A DNA stretch of 64,000 nucleotides from Chitinophaga caeni. Its GTDB lineage: Bacteria > Bacteroidota > Bacteroidia > Chitinophagales > Chitinophagaceae. Below the pieces are notes generated by a model. That model searched no databases and was not told the DNA's origin. It worked only from the letters and a program-made list of their open reading frames with translations. Within the stretch, counting starts at the first letter, position 1; the number at the start of each line of letters is the position of its first letter. Below, piece by piece: positions 25,172 through 31,763 of the stretch. Location of the stretch: assembly GCF_002557795.1 (NCBI RefSeq), contig NZ_CP023777.1, forward strand, positions 4,163,001 to 4,227,000, written 5' to 3'. The translations under genes were made by a program, and so were the position numbers.

Positions 25172-25705
25172 CTATGAATTATAAAATACATGACCGCTAT
25201 TGCTCCAATAATCACCGCTAAACAGGTCACGGGCATAAGCCTCATAATCGAAGTACGTTTTTGCAAATTCGGGCAAGTCCATTTGCTCTACCTGTTCATA
25301 GGCAAAATCTTCCTCGTCCTTGTATTCACCTATATAGTCATTGTCAAAGTCGCTTATTAGGTCGCTTATATCCCCCTCGGATAGCTTACGGTGTCCGTTG
25401 TCGCACCATATTAGGAATGCCTCTTTTCGGGTTTCGTCCATATCTTCCAAAGCCTCCAAAACCTCAAATATGCTATTGCTTATCCAACATTCGCCGATTA
25501 AGCCGTTTGGAATGTACTCGTAATCTTGAAACATAAATTCGGGTTCTTCCTCGTCATCGTGCAACTCCCTGCAAGCATCGTAAAATTCGTCTTTGTCCGC
25601 ATAGTCGGATAGCGTTAGCCATTCCCCGAAGATTGAACCGTCATTATATTTTGCGTATGTGCCGACATATACCCTTGCTTCCGATGTGTTTATTTGATGT
25701 GTCAT
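25172..25705 (-). CDS. ardA: Antirestriction protein ArdA
   Basis: ArdA is an acidic DNA mimic that blocks type I restriction enzymes when a conjugative element enters a new host. The 177-aa product is strongly acidic and has the family's sequence features: ARVYVGTYAKYNDGSIFGEWLTL at the start, a central EFMFQDYEYIPNGLIGECWIS and a C-terminal FAKTYFDYEAYARDLFSGDYW. The start at 25705 (MTHQINTSEARVYVG) gives the usual length; an in-frame ATG at 25813 would add 36 atypical residues. It is terminated by its own hairpin and faces away from the recombinase. Confidence 0.92.
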   Translation of the reverse strand: MTHQINTSEARVYVGTYAKYNDGSIFGEWLTLSDYADKDEFYDACRELHDDEEEPEFMFQDYEYIPNGLIGECWISNSIFEVLEALEDMDETRKEAFLIWCDNGHRKLSEGDISDLISDFDNDYIGEYKDEEDFAYEQVEQMDLPEFAKTYFDYEAYARDLFSGDYWSNSGHVFYNS

Positions 25706-25852
25706 TTCTTTACTGTTTTGAATTAATTTTTTTGATTTATTCGGCAATGAGAGGTGGTGCTGTTGTTTTGTTTCAATACCATTTCTAATGCTTATATTCC
25801 CCATGCCTGACATTTTTTTTATTCGTGTAAAGAGCCGGAGTATGCTATGTTT

Positions 25853-25996
25853 CGTTTCGGGAGCATCAAAGGTTAGTGTTTAGTAGGCACAAGGTTTTGG
25901 GAAAAAATACACCCAACGGGCTGGAGATTTTTTTCCAAACTTGCATGACCTTTTGCCTACGTTAAGAACACGGACATACCTTTGCTCCATGAAACG
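25853..25996. repeat. Large nested imperfect inverted repeat between ardA and the recombinase block
   Basis: Outer arms CGTTTC-GGGAGCA-TC-AAAGGT (25853-25873) and the reverse complement at 25978-25996 match apart from small gaps. Inner arms GTAGGCACAAGGT (25883-25895) and ACCTTTTGCCTAC (25948-25960) match 12 of 13, and T-GGGAAAAAA/TTTTTTTCCA tracts continue inward. Weaker similarity extends to about 25833 and 26010. The region 25706-26194 holds no gene apart from this structure. It could be a cis site for recombination, a regulatory RNA or the relic of two opposed repeats. Confidence 0.55.
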
Positions 25997-26152
25997 TGAA
26001 CAATAGGCATATCCGCTTTTTAGGCATAACCAAACGTGGAAGTAATGAGGATAGCATTGCCGAAATGGTTCTAAACAGGCAGACTATGCCAAGTAATTCA
26101 ACCCAAAGACACAATCCAATATCCACTCCATCGGTACGATAAGTTTGTCTGT

Positions 26153-26166
26153 GCGGATTAATCCGC
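26153..26166. promoter_or_regulatory. 14-bp perfect palindrome upstream of the 53-aa ORF and recombinase
   Basis: GCGGATTAATCCGC is a perfect palindrome 29 bp before the small ORF. It is a plausible operator for the integration genes; nothing else in the sequence tests this. Confidence 0.3.
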
Positions 26167-26194
26167 TCGGTTAACAGGCAAAAATCAATTGAAG

Positions 26195-26356
26195 ATGGAG
26201 AAAGAAAAAGCGAACGATTTAACACCCGAAAGAGTTGTGCAAATTTTGAAAAAGAAAGGAACAGAGGTCGATATAGAGGAAGCAAAAACCATCTTGGAGT
26301 TCGTCAAGAAGATAGCTCACATTGCAGTTAACCAGTATCTGAGAGGAAAACTTTAA
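26195..26356 (+). CDS. 53-aa charged protein preceding the recombinase
   Basis: The product starts MEKEKANDLTPERVVQILKK and continues with VDIEEAKTILEFVKKIAHIAVNQYLRG, a short amphipathic two-helix protein. It ends 26 bp before the recombinase start, so the two are probably co-transcribed. Small helical ORFs in this position in Bacteroidota elements could be recombination directionality factors or regulators, but no DNA-binding motif is clear. Too short for a firm family call. Confidence 0.6.
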   Translation: MEKEKANDLTPERVVQILKKKGTEVDIEEAKTILEFVKKIAHIAVNQYLRGKL

Positions 26357-26382
26357 CCCAATGAACAAGGAAAACTGTTGTG

Positions 26383-27975
26383 ATGAGAAAGGCAGATTTA
26401 TACATACGTGTATCGACAGACGAGCAAGCAGACAAGGGATATTCGCAACGTGACCAAGAAGACCGATTAAGAAAATATTGTGAGATAAAAGGTATTCCGG
26501 TAAGGGATGTTTATATAGAAGACCATTCGGCAAAATCTTTCAAACGTCCAGAGTGGCAGAAATATTTATCCAACCTACGCAAAACAAAGAACAACAAAGC
26601 GGGGTCAATAATATTATTTACCAAATGGGATAGGTTCAGTCGAAACGCAGGGGATGCCTATCAGATGATTAACCAGTTACGGACACATGGCGTTGAACCT
26701 GTTGCGATAGAACAGCCCTTAGACCTTACCATTCCCGAAAATAAAATCATGCTTGCGTTCTATCTTGCTTCACCGGAAGTTGAGAACGACAGGCGTGCAT
26801 TGAACGTTTTTCACGGAATGCGCAGGGCAAAAAAAGAAGGGCGGTATATGGGTACTGCTCCATTGGGATATATCAATAAGATAACAGAGGGCAAAAAAAA
26901 ATTCATTGCACCCCATGATTTTGAAGCACCGCTTTTAAAATGGGCGTTTGAACAAATCGTTTCCAATAACTTCAATACCGAACAGATATGGAAAATGGTT
27001 CGGGAGAAAGCCGATGGAAAAGGTCGGTTCAGCAAAAATAACTTTTGGGTAGCCGTCCGAAACCCCTTGTACTGTGGCAAAATATTTATTCCTCCCTACA
27101 AAGAGGAAAAGGGATATTTTGTCAAAGGACAGCATGAGCCATTAATCAGCGAAAAGACGTTTGCGGATGTACAGGAAATTCTCGATGGGAGAAAGAGGGT
27201 TGTAAAGCCTAAAATCGTGGCTATGGACAATCTACCGCTTAGAGGGTTTCTCAAATGTCCTAAATGCGACCGTATGCTGACAGGAAGTGCCTCAAAGGGA
27301 AAGATGGGCAATTACTATTATTACTATCATTGTAGTTCCGCCTGCGGAACACGTTTCAAAGCTGAACCTGCCAATGAGGCTTTCCTAAAGCAATTACGGT
27401 ATATGTCACCAAAAGAGGGTATGGTCGATGTTTTTATCGAAGCCTTTATAAAAGACTTCAATAACAAAACCAAAGCCCAAAACACAGAACGGGCAAATAT
27501 CATAGGTGAGATTGATGCGTTGAACAAACGCTATCAAAATGCGCTTTTAAAAAACGCCGATGGAGAAATGGCAGATGACGATTTCCAAGAAGTAAAGAAA
27601 TTGACCAAAGGAAAGATTGAGGTTTTGGAAAGAAGATTAAACGACTTGGCAGTAGTCGGAACGGAGATTAAAGACTTGGTAGCATCTACCTTAAAAAAGG
27701 TAGCAAACATTGACAGACGCTTTGAAAACGGCGATATTGAGGAAAAAAGGCTTATAGTGAGTTCGATGTTCCCCGATTTTTTGGAATTTGACGGAACAAG
27801 ACATCGAACTCCGAGACTAAATTCTGCGATTGCTCTTATTTATCAGAATAACAGTAAGTTACAGGGTAAAAAAAATGGGACAAGTCTTTCTTTTTTAGAC
27901 TTGTCCCAAGAAGTGATCCCGCTGGGACTCGAACCCAGGGCCCATACATTAAAAGTGTATTGCTCTACCAACTGA
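26383..27975 (+). CDS. Large serine recombinase (ICE integrase), C-terminus encoded in tRNA-Lys
   Basis: The 530-aa serine integrase catalyses insertion and probably excision of the element. Residues 1-150 form the resolvase domain (MRKADLYIRVSTDEQADKG with catalytic S11; FTKWDRFSRNAGDA). The recombinase domain follows, then a zinc-ribbon part (CPKC and HCSSACG, about 290-320) and a coiled coil (residues ~365-430). The ATG at 26383 is used; a GTG directly before it is also possible. The last ~20 codons read GLEPRAHTLKVYCSTN, which is translated tRNA-Lys, and the stop at 27973-27975 lies in the tRNA D-arm. The natural C-terminus therefore depends on where the element is integrated. Confidence 0.93.
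   Translation: MRKADLYIRVSTDEQADKGYSQRDQEDRLRKYCEIKGIPVRDVYIEDHSAKSFKRPEWQKYLSNLRKTKNNKAGSIILFTKWDRFSRNAGDAYQMINQLRTHGVEPVAIEQPLDLTIPENKIMLAFYLASPEVENDRRALNVFHGMRRAKKEGRYMGTAPLGYINKITEGKKKFIAPHDFEAPLLKWAFEQIVSNNFNTEQIWKMVREKADGKGRFSKNNFWVAVRNPLYCGKIFIPPYKEEKGYFVKGQHEPLISEKTFADVQEILDGRKRVVKPKIVAMDNLPLRGFLKCPKCDRMLTGSASKGKMGNYYYYYHCSSACGTRFKAEPANEAFLKQLRYMSPKEGMVDVFIEAFIKDFNNKTKAQNTERANIIGEIDALNKRYQNALLKNADGEMADDDFQEVKKLTKGKIEVLERRLNDLAVVGTEIKDLVASTLKKVANIDRRFENGDIEEKRLIVSSMFPDFLEFDGTRHRTPRLNSAIALIYQNNSKLQGKKNGTSLSFLDLSQEVIPLGLEPRAHTLKVYCSTN
27868..27907 (-). terminator. Intrinsic terminator of tRNA-Lys inside the recombinase coding region
   Basis: On the minus strand GGGACAAGTC (27907-27898) and GACTTGTCCC (27886-27877) pair over 10 bp with an 11-nt loop, followed by A and eight T. 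It begins 7 nt after the tRNA 3' end. It lies on the ICE side of the junction and within the last codons of the recombinase, so one stretch serves as protein code on one strand and tRNA terminator on the other. Confidence 0.85.
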
Positions 27976-27986
27976 GCTACGGAATC
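27914..27986 (-). tRNA. tRNA-Lys (anticodon UUU), ICE integration site
   Basis: The 73-nt gene folds well: acceptor GATTCCG/CGGGATC (one G-U pair) with discriminator A, D-arm GCTCAGTTGGTAGAGC, anticodon stem ATACA/TGTAT with loop CTTTTAA (anticodon TTT), and T-arm CTGGG-TTCGAGT-CCCAG. CCA is not encoded. The ICE lies at its 3' side, and the recombinase frame enters the gene, so the 3' part of this tRNA is probably the attachment sequence restored by the element. Confidence 0.95.
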
Positions 27987-28023
27987 TTACCATCCACCGC
28001 ACCATTACCCTGCGATGGGAGTG

Positions 28024-28054
28024 CAAAAGTAGAAAAAAAATAATCCCATCCAAA
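28024..28054 (-). promoter_or_regulatory. Promoter of tRNA-Lys (-33 TTTG, 19 nt, -7 TACTTTTG)
   Basis: On the minus strand TTTG (28054-28051) and TACTTTTG (28031-28024) are separated by 19 nt, a full match to the Bacteroidota consensus. The tRNA 5' end is 38 nt downstream. This host promoter lies outside the ICE. Confidence 0.75.
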
Positions 28055-28210
28055 TTTATCTTCCAAAAAAAGATGAACTTAATACATGATTATCAATAAC
28101 TTGAACTACACATAAATAGCAAAACACGCTACTATCAAGCATTTCGGAAGAACAGTCAATATCTCAAAGCATTACGCATATAGATTTAATCTATTGCATA
28201 GAAATTGGCA

Positions 28211-28241
28211 ATAAAAAGCCGGGTATATTACAATACCCGGC
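28211..28241 (-). terminator. Intrinsic terminator of the VOC-family gene
   Basis: On the minus strand GCCGGGTAT and ATACCCGGC form a 9-bp stem (28218-28241) followed by TTTTTATT. It lies 28 bp after the stop of the gene at 28269-28670. Confidence 0.85.
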
Positions 28242-28268
28242 GCCTATTACAATATGATCGAATTATTC

Positions 28269-28670
28269 CTATGGTAATTGACTCATATCTGCATAAAAGA
28301 TCTCCCAGGTATGACCATCAATATCTGAAAAAGCCCTGCTGTACATCCAGCCGTGATCCTGGGCAGGAAGCGGTTCCGTGCCACCGGCTGCTATCGCATC
28401 CGAGAGCATTTTATCAACAGCTTCACGGCTCTCCACCGAAATAGCATTCAACACTTCAACATATTTCGATGTATCAGCAATTTCACGGCGCGTGAATGTT
28501 TTAAAGAATGGCTCTACTAATAACATCGCGAAAATATTTTCATCGATGATCATGCAGGTCGCGTTTTCATCGGTGAACTGCGGGTTAAAAGTGAATCCCA
28601 GCTTAGTGAAAAATGCTACCGTCGCATCTAAATTCTTTACGGGTAGGTTTACAAAAATTTGCCTTGACAT
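28269..28670 (-). CDS. VOC-family (glyoxalase/dioxygenase superfamily) protein
   Basis: The 133-aa protein has two beta-alpha-beta-beta-beta units typical of the vicinal-oxygen-chelate fold: QIFVNLPVKNLDATVAFFTKLGF at the start and WMYSRAFSDIDGHTWEIFYAD at the end, where the final E is a usual metal ligand. The substrate cannot be told; many such proteins annotated as lactoylglutathione lyase are uncharacterised. It is a single gene with its own terminator and is the first host gene beyond the ICE. Confidence 0.85.
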   Translation of the reverse strand: MSRQIFVNLPVKNLDATVAFFTKLGFTFNPQFTDENATCMIIDENIFAMLLVEPFFKTFTRREIADTSKYVEVLNAISVESREAVDKMLSDAIAAGGTEPLPAQDHGWMYSRAFSDIDGHTWEIFYADMSQLP

Positions 28671-28764
28671 ATGATCGTGTTTTAAAGTTCATAGCAAATG
28701 TAGCCGGATTATTCTTTTCCCTTAGTACCTAAAAGCGTCTTTTAAAGGGTATTTTACGACAAGC

Positions 28765-29136
28765 TCAATAACTAACGCGCTTATCAAACGGCGCCAAGGT
28801 TAACGACATCAGCTTAAAGTGCTGGCGGGCAAAAGGAATACCGATTATCGTGATGGATAACAATATGCCGAAAAACAAGTGGCCGATCGCTACCCACAAC
28901 CCTCCGAATATAATCCAAAGTATATTAAATATGGTGGCCAAGCAACCGGATGCTCCCGGCGAATATTCTATCTTGCTCCCGAATGGCCAAAGCATCATTA
29001 TCCCTATCTTAAAACATTGTACCCCGAACGGTATACCGATAATCGTTAAACACAAGATCAACCCTCCTACCATGTAGCCGATAAATGAATAAAACCCTCC
29101 GAAAATCAACCAAATGATATTTCCTATAAAATTCAT
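28765..29136 (-). CDS. yccF: YccF-family inner membrane protein
   Basis: The 123-aa protein is made of two similar halves, each with a hydrophobic stretch and a conserved TIIGIPFG/TIIGIPFA motif (LCLTIIGIPFGVQCFKIG and LLSITIIGIPFARQHFKLM). This internal repeat is diagnostic of YccF. Function is unknown. It is transcribed alone. Confidence 0.9.
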   Translation of the reverse strand: MNFIGNIIWLIFGGFYSFIGYMVGGLILCLTIIGIPFGVQCFKIGIMMLWPFGSKIEYSPGASGCLATIFNILWIIFGGLWVAIGHLFFGILLSITIIGIPFARQHFKLMSLTLAPFDKRVSY

Positions 29137-29322
29137 CTTAATTTGTATTAATTTCTCAATATATCAATTTTACTACTAAACCACCCTGAAATTCTGCCTA
29201 ATGGCAAATACTACGGGTAAAACGGGGCAATTTGTCTTGTTCTTAAACATTGTAATATCAATTAATATCTCCTGTCTAGTTTTTGAAGATCATCATAAAA
29301 TCTAATAGTATTTTTGTAAACC

Positions 29323-29814
29323 ATGAACTTACCTGATATTTCCATCCGCACAAATTTGTTACCCGGCGATGCTGGGCTGATCTTATACCAACATGGATTA
29401 CTGTATAGCCGTGAATTTAAGTACGATTTCAAATTCGAATCTTATGTCGCCGGCGGTTTACAGGACTTGCTGATGCACTTTAATCCGGGTAAAGACGCGG
29501 TATGGCTGGCATTCCGCGGGCAAGACTTAACGGGATTTATCTCCTCAATACATCGCTCCGACGATACCGCCCAGTTACGATTTTTCTTCGTTAACGAAAA
29601 AAGCCGGGGTAGCGGGCTGGGAAAATATTTAATGGAATTGTGGGTATCCAATTTCAGAAGCCGTCCTTACAAGGAGGCCTATTTATGGACTACCCGCGAG
29701 CAATTAGCGGCTATCGCCCTGTATAAAAAATTTGGTTTTCAATTGGTGGAAGAAGCGCCGAGCGAACATTTAGGTAAGGCCCTGGTCGAACAAAAATACG
29801 TTTTGACAAAATAG
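29323..29814 (+). CDS. GNAT-family N-acetyltransferase
   Basis: The 163-aa protein shows the GNAT core. The acetyl-CoA binding loop region is FFFVNEKSRGSGLGKYLMELW (R/Q-x-x-G-x-G/A type), followed by AYLWTTREQLAAIALYKKFGFQLVEE, the typical last helix and strand. It might be part of a fused regulator in other genomes, but here it stands alone. A TATTTTTG element just upstream resembles a -7 box. Substrate unknown. Confidence 0.85.
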   Translation: MNLPDISIRTNLLPGDAGLILYQHGLLYSREFKYDFKFESYVAGGLQDLLMHFNPGKDAVWLAFRGQDLTGFISSIHRSDDTAQLRFFFVNEKSRGSGLGKYLMELWVSNFRSRPYKEAYLWTTREQLAAIALYKKFGFQLVEEAPSEHLGKALVEQKYVLTK

Positions 29815-29881
29815 TGAGATCATTTTAGGAATATCCCCCCCTTCTTATCATACGGAATATTATTTTTATCTTCACATTATC

Positions 29882-30616
29882 ATGAAATGGCTCGCTTTTT
29901 TATGCCTGGGGTTCACCTGCACCTGTTCTTGTAACCCTCAACCCAATTCGACATCTTCCAATCCTGATAGCTGCGCTTATCTGCCTGCTTCCCGGCCAAC
30001 AGTTACTCAAATGGTGGGAGATTATAACTTGTCTGTTTACCCTGTTGGCGCTACCGATTTCGAAAAACAATCCAAGTTATACGGTGCAAAAATGATAGAA
30101 CCTTCGATCGGAAATTATGAATCGGCTAAAAACATGATCGGGAAACGGGTACGTTTTAAAAAAATCAGTTTACATGGTGCGGATCAGTATCTATTGCGGC
30201 ACATTGATATGGAAGATCTTCCGGTTGAGTTCTCCAAACGCGGCTTACCCTTATATTTCTATGCATACTTTCCTAAATCGAATGTCCTGAGTTTGGTTGA
30301 CAGCCTTTCTACCGACTATACCATCGATCTAAGCAGCGGCAACACGACCGATTTGATTGGCAACCCGGAATATACCAGGAATAACCCCGATGGCTCATGG
30401 CGCATTATCGGCGCTTACGATGGGGAGGGTTGCGTTTGGTACACTTTACAGTTCAGGGATGGCAAAAAATATCTTCCATTTACCGCGCTCAATTTTTTAA
30501 ATCTTTGCAGTATGACCGATTACTTCTGGATCAGCAGGGATGTGTTATATTATAGCACCCAGGACGATTCACTGGGTCTTACAAGTTTTTATAAATTAAT
30601 TATTGATAAGTACTAG
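29882..30616 (+). CDS. Putative lipoprotein of unknown function
   Basis: The 244-aa product has a short hydrophobic signal (WLAFLCLGFTCTCSC) with several cysteines, one of which is a likely lipidation site, followed by a Ser/Pro-rich spacer. The mature part is beta-rich without recognisable motifs. It is convergent with the next gene, 3 bp apart. I do not recognise the family. Confidence 0.65.
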   Translation: MKWLAFLCLGFTCTCSCNPQPNSTSSNPDSCAYLPASRPTVTQMVGDYNLSVYPVGATDFEKQSKLYGAKMIEPSIGNYESAKNMIGKRVRFKKISLHGADQYLLRHIDMEDLPVEFSKRGLPLYFYAYFPKSNVLSLVDSLSTDYTIDLSSGNTTDLIGNPEYTRNNPDGSWRIIGAYDGEGCVWYTLQFRDGKKYLPFTALNFLNLCSMTDYFWISRDVLYYSTQDDSLGLTSFYKLIIDKY

Positions 30617-30619
30617 GTC

Positions 30620-31171
30620 TTACCGGGTCCGGTACCAGCATCTTTCAGAAATCTGTTTCAAACCGTTGATCGATAACAGGGAATCTTTTTCCATGGTGGA
30701 TGCCTTGTCGAAAATATCGCTTTCCCGGATTTTTTTTATGGCAGGAATATCTGTAGACTCACCGGTAATGTACAGGTAGGTTTTCTCATTTTCGTGCCCG
30801 GCAATCGTTTGATCTACTTGTAAACGGTAATAATGCTGCCCTCCCATTTTCCAGATAGCCATTAAACCATAGGTTTTATGTGCCTTGGTCAACTCCGTAT
30901 TGATTGCCCCGGGCGATTTTCCTGTGCTGTCTAATGAAGGATAATCGAACACGAACTGATCTTTACCCGGATCATAAATGGCTTTGAAGGTTACATTTTT
31001 TAACTGGCTCTTTTCTAGGTTATCAATTAAAAAAATCATATTGGGCTCTACTTTCCTTACAAAGCTTACAAACTTGTCTGAAGAAATAGCTGCATGCTTA
31101 AATTGATCCCATGTACCCCAAAAGATGACAGATATTACAAAAATGACTAACAATAAATAGGTCTTTCGCAT
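30620..31171 (-). CDS. Membrane-anchored protein of unknown function
   Basis: The 183-aa product (start MRKTYLLLVIFVISVIFWG) has one N-terminal membrane helix and a soluble domain with FKAIYDPGKDQFVFDYPSLD and a C-terminal helical part. An upstream in-frame ATG at 31192 would add seven unlikely residues. It is convergent with the lipoprotein gene. No family recognised. Confidence 0.65.
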   Translation of the reverse strand: MRKTYLLLVIFVISVIFWGTWDQFKHAAISSDKFVSFVRKVEPNMIFLIDNLEKSQLKNVTFKAIYDPGKDQFVFDYPSLDSTGKSPGAINTELTKAHKTYGLMAIWKMGGQHYYRLQVDQTIAGHENEKTYLYITGESTDIPAIKKIRESDIFDKASTMEKDSLLSINGLKQISERCWYRTR

Positions 31172-31329
31172 GCAAACGATATTAAAATGCACTTCTTAAC
31201 GATTTTCCTTTCCCTGGTGCTGTGAATAAAGCATTTAATGGAAAATCCGTATTCAAGATAAACATTTTAAAGATTTTTCAAGGACTTAAATTTACTCCTT
31301 TAATGACAGGCTTTTCAATTACTTACAAC

Positions 31330-31548
31330 TTAATAACAGCGCTTTGAAACATGAAGCTGCCGAAGCATGATGCCACGATCCATATTGTTGCGGTTTACCT
31401 GTTGTTGTAACCTCCCATCCAATTGTGTGATCATGGCTATTAACCGCTCTTCCCCTGCTAACAATTGATCTACTTTATGTTCTAATTGCGCTATTTTCTC
31501 CAACAGCATCCGTTCGCTGGCTGTTAAGTTAAGGTTGTCGTTTGCCAT
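31330..31548 (-). CDS. Small coiled-coil protein
   Basis: The 72-aa product is almost entirely one heptad-patterned helix (ASERMLLEKIAQLEHKVDQL then ERLIAMITQLDGRLQQQVNR). It is probably a cytoplasmic oligomerising protein. Function unknown. The reading frame has a good ATG start and lies alone between divergent genes. Confidence 0.6.
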   Translation of the reverse strand: MANDNLNLTASERMLLEKIAQLEHKVDQLLAGEERLIAMITQLDGRLQQQVNRNNMDRGIMLRQLHVSKRCY

Positions 31549-31763
31549 AACAATTGATTTTATAACAAAAATAGTCGCCCCACCCCGTTTAAATATTGAT
31601 CCAAGTTTGTTGGCTACATGAGTTAAATCAACTTATTATATAAAACAATTTGTAGATTAGTATTGTTATATCTAATTATTTAAATGATAATTATAAATAT
31701 ATAAATAAATATAAATCAACTTCTTAAATCAAAGCGCTATTATTAAGGTCTAATTAAATTAAT

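Larger units (their letters stand above)
1..27914. mobile_element. Integrative conjugative element, right-hand part (CTnDOT-like transfer genes)
   Basis: The stretch carries a relaxase/coupling-protein module, a full Bacteroidota tra operon, antirestriction ArdA and a large serine recombinase abutting a tRNA-Lys gene, which together define an integrated conjugative element. The right end is placed in the 3' part of the tRNA because the recombinase frame runs into it. The exact crossover point and the left end (outside the window) cannot be seen. AT-rich cargo blocks (9142-11633 and 21836-24828) contrast with the more GC-rich tra genes, suggesting later acquisitions. Confidence 0.9.

Noticed and set aside
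24955..25221. 88-codon plus-strand ORF between the DUF6236-like gene and ardA
   Set aside because: It runs across a hairpin and the ardA terminator and into the 3' end of ardA antisense; its residues show no fold-like pattern.
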